DNA from: Chrysochromulina tobinii
Taxonomy: Eukaryota; Haptophyta; Prymnesiales; Chrysochromulinaceae
Length of the DNA stretch: 14,189 nucleotides
Assembly (NCBI GenBank): GCA_001275005.1
Contig: JWZX01001177.1
Location: 1-14,189, forward strand
Reading direction: 5' to 3'
Below, in pieces: positions 1 through 7,912 of the stretch. The stretch's first letter is position 1, and each line of letters opens with the position of its first letter. A model generated the notes under the pieces. It was not told where the DNA came from, did no database searches, and was given only the letters and a program-made list of their open reading frames with translations. Position numbers and translations under genes: made by a program.

Positions 1-1
1 C

Positions 2-1878
2 GGCGGCGGCGGCGACGGCGGCGGCGGCGGCGGCGACGGCGCGGCCACATGCAAGTGCGACGAGTGCGGCATCCGGTATTGCTCCGAAGAGCACCGTACC
101 AGTGCTTGGATGTTAGGGCACAAGCACAGCTGCGGCTGCGGCCTGCCGACGCCATCGGGCGTGTTTGCGGCCAACGCCTCCACCACGATGGCCATGCTGC
201 AAGAGTTTGGCGGAGCGCAGCGGGCGGTGGCGGAGGCGGCGCTGAGCCGGCTGGCCGTGCTGCTTGAGATGGCGCGCCTGCAGCAGCTCCCGAGTCGTCC
301 CACCACTCCGCCGGGCTTGCAGATGAGCGCCTCAGCAAGCTCCAAGGCGAGCGGCAAGGCGCACCCAACGGTCGAGCAGCATTCACATTCACACCCAACG
401 GTCAAGCCTCTTTGGACGACTCATCTGTCGCCGTCGCATCCAGCATGGAGGCCGCCGGTTGCCACGGGCGGGGGTGTGAATGTGAATGCCGAGGGTGCCG
501 AGGTGCATGGGGGCGAGTCGCTCGGGGCGGGGGCGGCTCACATTCACATTCACACGCAGCTCGGCCTCAGAGATCGCCTCGACGCAGCGGCAGAAGAGGC
601 GTTGCAAGATGTGGCCGCAACGAGCATCCAAGCCGCCAGCCGAGGCCGCGCCGGTCGACGCGCGGCTGCGTCAGCTCGCGACGCTGCGTACGCGGACGCC
701 GACCATTCACATTCACACTCACATGCAGACCGCTCTGAGTCGTCAAGCTCACCCGGCGGGCGCCATGGCGGGCGCCTCACCGGCACCGGAGCCAATGCCG
801 TTACGCCTGCGGCGGCGGCGGCGACGAAAATGGACCCTTACACTGAGGCCGAGGAGGGCGCCCTACTGCGGGTCAGCCCCGTCTTCGTCGCAGGCCTCGT
901 GCGCGCGATGAACGCATATCGTAGCGCGGCTGAGCTCCAGTCCCTCTGCGGCCGAATCGTGTGCCTGCTTTCGGAGCTGGGCAAGGAGCAGAGCCGGGAG
1001 CTCTCGTGCCAACACGGCGCTCTTGAGGGCCTCTGCAGTGCGATCCGCACCCACAGCACCGACGGCAACGTGCTTCGGTGGGCGGCGATGGCGTTGCTCG
1101 GGCTCACCGCGGACTCGGCGGTTCGCTCTCATCAGGCGGTCGAGGCTGGCGCCGAGGAAGCGCTTCGGCTCGCCATGCAGGTGTGCTGATTGCCTCTGAT
1201 GACCTCTGATTGACTCTGATGACCTCTGATGACCTCTGATGAGGAAGCACTTCGGCTCGCCATGCAGGTGTGCTGATTGCCTCTGATTGCCTCTGATGAC
1301 CTCTGATGACCTCTGATGAGGAAGCGCTTCGGCTCGCCATGCAGGCTGCGCAGCCGGTGACCGCCCGCCAACGGCAGCAAGGCTCGAAGGCCTCGCGCAC
1401 GCCGAAGCCGGCGTGGTTCGAAAAGGTGAAGCTCGCTCACCAGTGCATGCAAGTGATCACCACGGCGCCGCGCATGCACGTGCTCACCACGACGCAACCA
1501 CCCTCTTCCCCACAGGTGAAGCTCGCTCACCAGTGGCTTGTGATGCACGGCAAGCTGCTCGCGAAGCCGATCCTGGAGGACGCGAAGACGGCGGCGGCTG
1601 AGATGGCGGCGGCCAGGAATGCGGCGGCCTGGGCGGAGGCGGCAGCGGCCAAGGCGGCGGTAGAGCAGGCGGCGGCAGAGCAGGCGGCGGCAGAGAAGGC
1701 GGCGGCCGAGAAGGCGGCGGCAGAGCAGGCGGCAGCGGAGAAAGCAGCGGCAGAGAAGGCGGCGGCGGACAAGGCAGCGGCCGAGAAGGCAGCGGCTGCG
1801 ACGTCTTTTAAGAAGGTCGCGAGCGAAGTGGCCAAGAAGGCAGATACAGGAGGTAACCCAAAGGGGAAACAGAAGTGA
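2..1878 (+). CDS. MYND-finger / IQ-motif / armadillo-like protein with alanine-rich helical tail (5' partial, 3 exons seen)
   Basis: Reading frame 2 is already open at the window edge, so the 5' end lies outside. After a Gly-rich run, nt 47-140 encode the second half of a MYND zinc finger: CDEC, then YCSEEH, then HKHSC. A low-complexity His/Ser-rich stretch follows (to about nt 830). It contains a canonical IQ motif, IQAASRGRAGR, at nt 626-658, a likely calmodulin site. Nt 880-1150 are helical and armadillo-like (ELSCQHGALEGLCSAI, then NVLRWAAMALLGL). Inferred exons are 2-1180, 1345-1425 and 1516-1878, all phase 0. Without splicing the frame stops at 1189. The last exon ends in an AEKAA-type helix and a Lys-rich tail. 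MYND and armadillo modules mediate protein contacts; the real function is unknown. Exon joins are inferred from frame and from repeats at the splice sites, not from transcripts. Confidence 0.72.
380..718. repeat. Four dispersed copies of a 15-mer, CATTCACATTCACAC
   Basis: Direct copies lie at 380-394, 541-555 and 704-718. An exact inverted copy (GTGTGAATGTGAATG) lies at 474-488. The direct copies are read as HSHSH, HIHIH and HSHSH, and the inverted one as VNVN. The unit is therefore conserved as DNA and not as peptide. The inverted copy and the 541 copy could form a 15-bp stem with a 52-nt loop. The first copy sits in a 30-bp tandem duplication whose CACCCAACGGTC arms begin at 362 and 392. 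Confidence 0.9.
1181..1344 (+). other. Intron 1 of the MYND gene, with internal exon copies
   Basis: The sequence runs exon / GTGTGCTGATTG... / exon copy / GTGTGCTGATTG... / exon copy / new exon. The same 27 bp (GAGGAAGC to CATGCAG) occur at 1154-1180, 1241-1267 and 1318-1344, with one silent difference (GCA for GCG) in the middle copy. The two spacers (1181-1240, 60 nt; 1268-1317, 50 nt) are near-identical CTCTGAT(GACC/TGCC) arrays. Removing 1181-1344 joins phase 0 to phase 0. Alternatively, splicing to GATGAG at 1243 and 1320 would include extra copies of the octapeptide EALRLAMQ. Confidence 0.65.
1426..1515 (+). other. Intron 2 of the MYND gene, with a direct repeat at its boundary
   Basis: The intron begins with the same 18 bp, GTGAAGCTCGCTCACCAG, that begin the next exon (1426-1443 and 1516-1533). 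It ends in TTCCCCACAG. Between these lie two diverged tandem copies of a 26-nt unit, the first TGCATGCAAGTG-ATC-ACCACGGCGCC. The length is 90 nt with no in-frame stop, so retention would only insert 30 residues. Splicing restores an uninterrupted KVKLAHQW peptide. The intron could instead be constitutive coding sequence; the repeat structure and CCCACAG acceptor argue for an intron. Confidence 0.6.
1590..1803 (+). repeat. Degenerate 15-bp minisatellite encoding AAAE(K/Q) pentads
   Basis: The unit resembles GCGGCGGCAGAGAAG and encodes AAAEK or AAAEQ. Third-position variation (gcg/gca, gag) shows the copies are not freshly amplified. Similar sequence in the opposite orientation fills the neighbouring minus-strand gene. 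Confidence 0.85.
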
Positions 1879-2809
1879 TTGGACGGTTCCAGTTTGTACC
1901 CAGGGGGCACAGTGTCGGAAGTGCCGCTCTTTGCTGCCCCACCCCCTGTCCTGGACATCAATGAAACTTCGACGTTCGAGGGCTTCGAGGTTCTTCGAGG
2001 CACGCGAGGGGCCTGGGGGCGGTCGGAGGAGAGTGCAGAGAGAGTCGTCGTTTCTATTGAGGGGCACGGCACGCGGCGCGCAGCCCCCGTGTACGGGTAC
2101 GCGCGTTTCCTAGTCCCACAACGATAGTGTAAGGATCCAAACGAGAAACGTCAAACGACGCGTCGACGACCAAAAACCCCATGATAACAACCGATCCCGC
2201 TGAACAACTACAACAACAGCCTGAAAACAAGTTACTTGGTGCACTGTCTCGTCCTCCCGCGGTGCGTCCACCCGCCCGACCTCCACCGCACGCACATCCG
2301 TCACCGACACACGCACACGATGCGTTGGCCGTTGCTCTTACTACCAGAGGGTGAAAGTCCTGCTGGCGTGGAGCAAGCCTGAATTGGCCTCGTCGCCCCC
2401 CCTTGCCCATGCCCCCCAAAATACAGTCTATACAGTGCTCGGCACGTCTCTTCCACATAGCACCCAGTTCGTTCCCAGCAAGGAACGACCCACACACGTG
2501 CTCTCAAGAGACAGTGATCAGTCCGAGGACGAACGAGCTTTCTCCGAGCTACGTAGCTGGTAGCTCTCGTACCTCGTTCGCGGCCACCCTCAGGGCTTCC
2601 CCCTCCCGACCTGTGAGAGGGGCTCCTCCGCAACCTCCTCGGCCGGTCGACTCGGCGCTCGACTCGGCGCTCGACTCGGCCGCTCCCTCTGCCGCCTTCT
2701 TCTTTGCGGCTTCACGAGGGTTCGTCATCTTACTCGTCATCCCCGATCCCATCCTTCTCCAACTTCGTCACCCTAAGCGTCACCCCACCGAGGGGAGCGA
2801 GGGGATGTC
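1879..2809. other. Convergent intergenic region
   Basis: It separates the 3' ends of the MYND gene (+) and the AAAEK-repeat gene (-). About 2110-2330 is A/C-rich and less GC-rich than its surroundings. Short open frames exist on both strands, but none shows a recognisable domain. I see no RNA gene or mobile element. Both 3' UTRs must lie here; no polyadenylation signal can be assigned with confidence. Confidence 0.6.
2549..2752 (-). other. Possible downstream coding exon of the AAAEK-repeat gene
   Basis: This minus-strand frame encodes a Lys/Ala/Glu/Ser-rich peptide (EAAKKKAAEGAAESSAESSA and on to a stop at 2549-2551). Its composition resembles the upstream 911-residue protein. The upstream frame stops at CGGTGA, and the sequence there (CTCG|GTGAGA) is a good splice donor. 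An intron of about 55-100 nt could therefore replace the last Arg codon and continue into this frame. No strong acceptor tract is visible, so this remains tentative. Confidence 0.25.
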
Positions 2810-5545
2810 TCACCGAGGAGCGAGGCCTGCAGACTGGGCGGTGCTGCTGGCCGGCTGCTCGCCCATACTGGGCCCTGGAGGAGCGCCCGGCACGGCGCTC
2901 GGCGGCACGCCCATGCTCTCGAGCTGCTCCCGATTGCTCTTCATGGCAAGGTCGTCCTCCTGCTGCCGCGCCGCCTCGTGCGCCCGATTGCTCTTCATGG
3001 CAAGGTCGTCCTCCTGCTGCCGCGCTGCCTCGTGCGCCCGATGCTCGGCTTTGCGCTGCTCCAGGGCCCCCGCCTCCCTCACCGCATCGATGAGCTCCGC
3101 ACTCGATTTGAAGAGCGCGATCGGCGACTCGACGAACACAAACGACACCGCCTTCCCAATCTCCCTCCCGAGGTCCGAGGAGTTGGCATCCGTCGATGCT
3201 TTGGCAACAGGTGTGGCAGTAGGGCTGGCGGCCCCTTTCTCAGGAGTCGGCGTGAGACTGTCCCTCGAACGGCGGGGTGGCGGAGACACTTTGTCTGACG
3301 GCATCTGAGGTGACTCGGGCGTAGCTGGCGCGAGCACGTCCCTCGAACGGCGAGGCGGTGGAGCCGGAGGCCCCGTCTGCAGAGAAACCCTCTTGCCCGC
3401 CTTCTTCGCGGCCGCGGCTTTCATCGCAACCTCAACCAACGCCTCCTCAGCCGCCGCCTTCTTAGCTGCTTCCATCTTGGCGAAAGAGGCAGTCCGCTGT
3501 GTTCTTGGCGATCCCGGCAGATTCTCGTCCCAGAGATCGAAGTCCACATCATCCTCTTCGTCGGCCACCTTCTCGGCCGCCGCCTTCTCGGCCGCCGCCT
3601 TCTCGGCTGCCGCCTTCTCGGCCGCCGCCTTCTTTGATGCAGGGGATGCGGACAAGTTCTCGAACTTCGCCACGTTCCAGAGATCAAACCCAATGTCCTC
3701 ATCATCCTCATCCGCTGCCTTCTCGACCTCAGCACCCATCACCCTCTCCGCGACCGTCGCGTCATCGGCTGCCTTCTCGACCACCTTTTCGGCCATCTTT
3801 GTCGTCGCCTTCTGGACCCTATCGCTTGCCTTTTGTTGACGCGACAGCCATGCAAATAGGACGATGACGAGGAATGCACCACCACCACCAAGCAATGGAG
3901 CTGGCGCAATGCTCCAACACCAGCGTGCCATGTCGGCGACCTGTGCAGCCTTCAGAGAAGCCAGCGGCACAACGATCGACATGAAGTCCTCTATGATGCC
4001 CCGTGGCTTGCGTGGGGCAGGTGGCGCGGGTGGAGGCGGTGCAAAGAAGGACATGAAGTCGTCGTACAGCTTGGTTGCGTGCGATGGTGCCGCCCTCTCT
4101 GCAGCCGCCTTCTCGGCCGCCGCCTTCTCGGCCGCTGCCTTCTCAGCTGCCAGCTTTTCGGCCGTCGCCTTCTCGGCCGCCGCCTTCTCGGCCGCCGCCT
4201 TCTCGGCCGCTGCCTTCTCGGCCGCCAGCTTGTCGGCCGCCGCCTTCTCGGCCGCTGCCTTCTCGGCCGCCGCCTTCTCGGCCGCCGCCTTCTCGGCCGG
4301 TGGCGCGGGAGGAGGCGGTGCAAAGAAGGACATGAAGTCGTCGTACAGCTTGGTTGCGTGCGATGGTGCCGCCCTCTCTGCAGCCACCTTCTCGGCCGCT
4401 GCCTTCTCGGCCGCTGCCTTCTCAGCCGCCTTCTCGGCCGTCGCCTTCTCGGCCGCCGCCTTCTCGGCCGCCGCCTTCTCGGCCGCTGCCTTCTTTTCGG
4501 CCGCCAGCTTGTCGGCCGCCGCCTTCTCGGCTGCCGTCTTCTCGGCGGCAGCCTTCTCGGCTGCCGCCTTCTCGGCCGCCACTTTCTCGGCCGCTGCCTT
4601 CTTAGCTGCCAGCTTTTCGGCCGCCGCCTTCTCAGCCGCTGCCTTCTCGGCCGCCGCCTTCTCGGCCGCCGCCTTCTCGGCCGCCGCCTTCTCGGCCGCC
4701 GCCTTCTCGGCCGCCGCCGCCTTCTCGGCCGCTGCCTTCTCGGCCGCTGCCTTCTCGGCCGCTGCCTTCTCGGCCGCTGCTTTCTCGGCCGCCGCTTTCT
4801 CGGCCGCCGCCTTCTCGGCCGCCGCCTTCTCGGCCGCCGCCTTCTCGGCCGCCGCCTTCTCGGCCGCCGCCTTCTCGGCCTCCACCTTGAGCACCGCCGC
4901 CTTCTCGGCCGCCGCATTTTCGGCCTCCACCTTGAGCACCGCCGCCTTCTCCTCCGCCACCATTTGAACCTCAACCTTCTCCGCCGCCGCCCTCTCCATT
5001 TCATCTGGAGGAGCAGCCCTCGCCGCCATCCCGGCCGCTGCTCTCGCCACCGCCTCCTGCATAGTCCCCGCCCATGACGCCGCCTCCCCTGTCGCCGTCG
5101 TCGCAGCTGCCCGCACGTTGGTTAGGCGGGGGGACTGCGCGCCCCACTTGGGTACCGCGTAGCCGACCAGTACGGAAGGAAACACGACAAGACCAACCAA
5201 GAAGAGAGCACAGGACCACCGAGGTCGGTTGTAGTTCCAACGTTGGACTTGAGGCTCTGCCGCCGCTGCAACAGCATCTGGCGTGAGCACGGAATTGTCG
5301 CTTGCCCCTCTCGGAGGGCTCGTACTCTCTCTTGGCGCAGGAGTCTTTGTCTTTGAAGCATCCGTGCGCTGCCGAGCTGGTGATGCCACGCTGCGCACGG
5401 ACGTGGTCGATGGGGCGCCAGAGACTCGAGAGGACTGGACAGGTGTGCCGTACGCATGACCGCTGCGATGCTCGCGGTGACTCCGCTCGCCGAGCGGCAT
5501 GCGGACACCTGTCACAGATGACACTGTCTCCTCGTTTGACTGCAC
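2810..5545 (-). CDS. Two-pass membrane protein dominated by (EAAAK)n-type helix
   Basis: The frame encodes 911 residues. Residues 1-108 are Ser/Thr/Arg-rich and probably disordered. Residues 111-131 form a hydrophobic helix ([17 protein letters not shown]). About residues 170-390 and 415-485 are tandem AAAEK pentads, a composition known to give stiff salt-bridged alpha helix. Two near-identical modules, [19 protein letters not shown], lie at about 390-415 and 485-510, with a diverged third (IIEDFMSIV) just after. A second hydrophobic helix ([13 protein letters not shown]) lies near residue 555. The tail has acidic patches, PPPRRSRD motifs and a tandem 18-residue repeat. No enzymatic domain is recognised. 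The two membrane helices with a long helix between them suggest a spacer or tether; that is inference. The true start could be M16. The C terminus may extend by splicing. Confidence 0.7.
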   Translation of the reverse strand: MQSNEETVSSVTGVRMPLGERSHREHRSGHAYGTPVQSSRVSGAPSTTSVRSVASPARQRTDASKTKTPAPRESTSPPRGASDNSVLTPDAVAAAAEPQVQRWNYNRPRWSCALFLVGLVVFPSVLVGYAVPKWGAQSPRLTNVRAAATTATGEAASWAGTMQEAVARAAAGMAARAAPPDEMERAAAEKVEVQMVAEEKAAVLKVEAENAAAEKAAVLKVEAEKAAAEKAAAEKAAAEKAAAEKAAAEKAAAEKAAAEKAAAEKAAAEKAAAEKAAAAEKAAAEKAAAEKAAAEKAAAEKAAAEKAAAEKLAAKKAAAEKVAAEKAAAEKAAAEKTAAEKAAADKLAAEKKAAAEKAAAEKAAAEKATAEKAAEKAAAEKAAAEKVAAERAAPSHATKLYDDFMSFFAPPPPAPPAEKAAAEKAAAEKAAAEKAAADKLAAEKAAAEKAAAEKAAAEKATAEKLAAEKAAAEKAAAEKAAAERAAPSHATKLYDDFMSFFAPPPPAPPAPRKPRGIIEDFMSIVVPLASLKAAQVADMARWCWSIAPAPLLGGGGAFLVIVLFAWLSRQQKASDRVQKATTKMAEKVVEKAADDATVAERVMGAEVEKAADEDDEDIGFDLWNVAKFENLSASPASKKAAAEKAAAEKAAAEKAAAEKVADEEDDVDFDLWDENLPGSPRTQRTASFAKMEAAKKAAAEEALVEVAMKAAAAKKAGKRVSLQTGPPAPPPRRSRDVLAPATPESPQMPSDKVSPPPRRSRDSLTPTPEKGAASPTATPVAKASTDANSSDLGREIGKAVSFVFVESPIALFKSSAELIDAVREAGALEQRKAEHRAHEAARQQEDDLAMKSNRAHEAARQQEDDLAMKSNREQLESMGVPPSAVPGAPPGPSMGEQPASSTAQSAGLAPR
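2931..3038 (-). repeat. 54-bp tandem duplication in coding sequence
   Basis: Copies at 2931-2984 and 2985-3038 differ at a single base. Each encodes the 18-residue, charged [18 protein letters not shown]. The frame is kept, giving a lengthened coiled-coil-like segment. Confidence 0.93.
4020..4385 (-). repeat. 87-bp direct repeat carrying the [15 protein letters not shown] module
   Basis: Copies at 4020-4106 and 4299-4385 differ at one base (GTG versus GAG within the Pro-coding part). They are separated by AAAEK units. The near-identity indicates a recent duplication, or homogenisation, of a ~279-bp block within the gene. Confidence 0.92.
4107..4990 (-). repeat. 15-bp minisatellite array (GCCGCCTTCTCGGCC on the + strand) encoding AAAEK
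   Basis: Tandem units vary mainly at third positions (GCC/GCT, TCG/TCA/TTT) and by occasional [17 protein letters not shown] or KVAAEK variants. One triplet insertion (AAAAEK near 4710) and one unit deletion (AEKAAEK near 4430) shift the pentad register. The 87-bp module at 4299-4385 interrupts the array. Confidence 0.92.
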
Positions 5546-5813
5546 CCAAACGGCGGCGGGCTCCGCGCCGCATACCGGTACAAGTTACCTGATTTATCAA
5601 CTTTCATGCAGGGCGACCGCCCAAGGGCTTCTCGTGCCACAAATTGGTCCGACTGGTCCTGTTTGCGGGAAAGCGAAGCATGCTTCGAGCAGACGTGGGG
5701 TGAACTCACCAAGTTAACGCCCCGAACAGCCGCACTAAAACGCTCTTCTACAACCTACGTACCTCACCGCATGCCACCGCTCATCCCGGTCGTGTCAGGA
5801 ACGTCTCACCTCC

Positions 5814-6951
5814 TCAAGTCCCTGGGCCAAAGATTCGGGGCAGAGCCTTCCCGGCATACGCGGCCGCCGTGGTGTCCATGAGCGTCGTCTTCGAGCCCGA
5901 GCCGGGCGGTTTCAGGACGACCCGCATCGTCAGCGCCAGCCGATCGATCGATCTCCCAGCGAGATGCGGCCTCGGGTCCGACATATGGAGCATGTGCCGG
6001 TTCATCAGCATGCACTCGCCCGGAGCGAGGTCGAGGTAACGGAACGCGAAGCCGCACTCCGTGGTCGAGGCGTACTCGCCCAGTACCTGTGGGGAAGGAA
6101 GGGCGCCGTGGTAAGCACTTGCATGCAAGGCAGGGTCCATCTTAGGTGGTCGAGGCGTATTCGCCCAGCACCTCCTTGTCGTGGCCATACGTCGGCGCCG
6201 CCTCGGGCGCGGGCGCGTCCCCTCCGCTATTCCGCACCTTGAGCACCGCCCCGGTGGGGTGGAAATGGTACGCGGTCGGCGGGTCACGTCCGGTGGACGA
6301 CGCGGCATCCACCATGAACATGTTGCCCTGCATCGGGCAGGCGCTATCGGCCGACAGCAGGTACCACAGCTGGAAGCCGCCGCACGCCGGCCAAAGGTCC
6401 CATTCGGTATCGGTGTGGATCATCGGGAACGGTGCCCCTCGCTCCAAGCCCACGCCGCAGTAGATGCAGTCGCTGAGCGTCAGAGAACGACCGTATGGCG
6501 AGGCGTCCACGTGGAGGAGAAGCGCCTCGACGAGCGCATCGAGCGCCGCACGTTCGCTCACCTCGTCCACTCGCCACTGCGACGCGTGCTCCTCGGCCAG
6601 CTTCGTCAGCTTCGGGAGCAGACTGCGAGCTTTCGGCGCCACGATGGCGAACGCTCCGTCTGCGCAGGAACGGCAATCTAGTACGTGGCCAGCTCTGAAA
6701 TTGCGGGCCGAGGTACGAGGAGCGTGGTCGAGAAGCGGCAGCAGGGTGCTGTAAGCCTGCTGCTTGAGCAGCAACGAGTGCACCGTGTGCCGCATGAAGT
6801 GGCTCACCGCCGACTGCTGACGCCGCTCGGCAAGGCTCTTCTTGTGACGGCGCTTGAAGAACTGAGACGACCCAACAAACCATACGAGAAGGACACCAAC
6901 TAGCGCTCGCGCGAGGATGGTTCCAAGGTCGTCCAAGGTGCCACTTGCCAT
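5814..6951 (-). CDS. Membrane-anchored Fe(II)/2-oxoglutarate-type dioxygenase (2 exons)
   Basis: The exons are 6951-6172 and 6086-5814, with phase-0 joining, giving 350 residues. A hydrophobic segment near residues 12-30 (ILARALVGVLLVWFV), followed by FFKRRHKK, looks like a signal anchor, so the enzyme probably acts in the ER or Golgi lumen. The double-stranded beta-helix core carries HTD (H179, D181) in MIHTDTEWDLWP and the distal MLHMSDPR (H294; H291 is possible). R305 or R309 is a likely 2-oxoglutarate contact. This H-x-D...H pattern fits the phytanoyl-CoA or prolyl-hydroxylase-like superfamily; the substrate is unknown. Without splicing, the first exon would end at VLGEYASTT and lose the distal His, so the intron is needed for an intact iron site. 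The gene is divergent from the OTU gene. Confidence 0.72.
6087..6171 (-). other. Intron of the dioxygenase gene, with a direct repeat at its boundary
   Basis: It is 85 nt. It opens with 26 bp (6171-6146) that match the first 26 bp of the next exon (6086-6061) except at two third-codon positions; both copies read VLGEYASTT. A TAA follows the intronic copy at once. The rest contains TGCATGCAAGTG-CTT-ACCACGGCGCC and ends TTCCCCACAG, matching intron 2 of the MYND gene on the other strand. Confidence 0.8.
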
Positions 6952-7077
6952 TCCAAATATGAAGACTTGTGAGACTGGATCACAACGTGTGACGAGCAGG
7001 TTTTTCGGGGGGGGGGGTGTGAAGACCGGTGTCTTGGGTGTCGAATTCTAAACATTGGCTGTGAAGAAAATTCAAAG
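6952..7077. promoter_or_regulatory. Short divergent promoter region with an 11-G run
   Basis: These 126 bp separate the start codons of the dioxygenase (-) and the OTU protein (+), so they should hold both 5' UTRs and core promoters. The only notable feature is a run of 11 G at 7007-7017, preceded by TTTTT. No TATA box is convincing. Confidence 0.4.
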
Positions 7078-7854
7078 TTGTTGGCATGGCCGCGATGGAT
7101 AGCAAGGCCCATGTATTCTACCTCCTCCTCGGCATACGGCGCGTGGTACGGAGTCGCGTCCCTGCCGCCTCGCAATAAGATCGCGGAACCGCAGCTGGCG
7201 CTCCTCACCGCGCTCGCCAGCCCGGCGGCCCGGTCAGGCCCCACGCAGGGCGATGGGCTCATGGCAGCAAAGGCACGGCGGCAGGCGGCTCCTCCGCCAC
7301 CTGCCGGTGGCCCGTGTGACAAGTGCAACGGACCGCATCCGACAAATCTCTGCCCCCATTTCAGACAGGAGCGCGACCAGCACGAGGATGCACAAGCCAG
7401 GCCGCCGCCCGAGGCGCAGGCGACCTCTTCGCCGCCTGCCATCGTCGACGGACGGCTGGTGCCACAGCCGGGTGACGGATCCTGCCTGTTCCACTCGCTC
7501 GCCCATTGCTTGGGCACCGACGCAGCTTCGCTCCGGAGCGAGGCCGCCTCCGCGATTGAGGCCAACCCCATGCTCGAGATCAGCGGATCCCCGTTGAGTA
7601 AGTGGATACTGTGGGATTCTGGAGTGTCCCCTACACAGTACGTGGCCAAATTGCGCTCACCGGGATTTTGGGGCGGTGCGCTCGAGATTGCCGTCTTGGC
7701 CGCGATGCTCGGCGTGCTAGTCTACGTCTACGAGCCAGCTTCCAGCCAGTTTAAGCGCATCGCCTGCTTTGGCAACGCAGATGAGTCCTCGTTCACAGCG
7801 GTCGCCCACATCGTGTACCGCGGCCGCTCGCACTATGACGCGCTCCAGATTTGA
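7078..7854 (+). CDS. OTU-family cysteine protease (predicted deubiquitinase) with an N-terminal zinc knuckle
   Basis: The single-exon frame gives 258 residues. Residues 80-94 form a compact zinc knuckle, CDKCNGPHPTNLCPHF (C80, C83, H87, C92). Residues 129-258 form the OTU fold: VPQPGDGSCLFHSLAHCLG contains the catalytic Asp/Cys signature (D133, C136), followed by WILWDSGVSPTQYV, GFWGGALEIAVLA and YVYEP. The catalytic His is H252 in the terminal HYDALQI. OTU proteases cleave ubiquitin or ubiquitin-like conjugates. The knuckle may bind nucleic acid or protein. All triad positions are present, so the enzyme is probably active. The start is uncertain; Met12 and Met62 are alternatives, and the N-terminal 60 residues have no domain. 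Confidence 0.82.
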   Translation: MLAWPRWIARPMYSTSSSAYGAWYGVASLPPRNKIAEPQLALLTALASPAARSGPTQGDGLMAAKARRQAAPPPPAGGPCDKCNGPHPTNLCPHFRQERDQHEDAQARPPPEAQATSSPPAIVDGRLVPQPGDGSCLFHSLAHCLGTDAASLRSEAASAIEANPMLEISGSPLSKWILWDSGVSPTQYVAKLRSPGFWGGALEIAVLAAMLGVLVYVYEPASSQFKRIACFGNADESSFTAVAHIVYRGRSHYDALQI

Positions 7855-7912
7855 GCTCGCACTATGACGCGCTCCAGATTTGAGCTCGCACCACGACGCG
7901 CTCCAGATTTGA
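7826..7912 (+). repeat. Three tandem 29-bp copies of the OTU gene's 3' end
   Basis: Units at 7826-7854, 7855-7883 and 7884-7912 run from GCTCGCAC to ATTTGA. The first encodes the catalytic HYDALQI and the stop codon. The second is identical and the third differs at two bases (CACCAC for CACTAT). All lie end to end with no spacer. Units 2 and 3 follow the stop codon. Confidence 0.95.

Noticed and set aside
1181-1317. UGAUGA and CUGA motifs suggesting C/D box snoRNA genes in the introns
   Set aside because: The motifs recur every 10 nt as part of a simple repeat, with no box spacing, guide region or terminal stem.
2054-2633. Minus-strand frames of 110 and 147 codons in the convergent gap
   Set aside because: No recognisable domain; overlapping competing frames; composition fits non-coding DNA.
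3864-5077. Plus-strand frames of Ser/Ala/Phe or Leu/Gly/Arg repeats opposite the rod gene
   Set aside because: They are shadow frames of the 15-bp minisatellite. The minus-strand frame alone has sensible flanking non-repeat coding sequence and membrane helices.
7007-7017. G-run considered as a G-quadruplex
   Set aside because: It is a single run of 11 G without three further nearby runs, so an intramolecular quadruplex is not supported.
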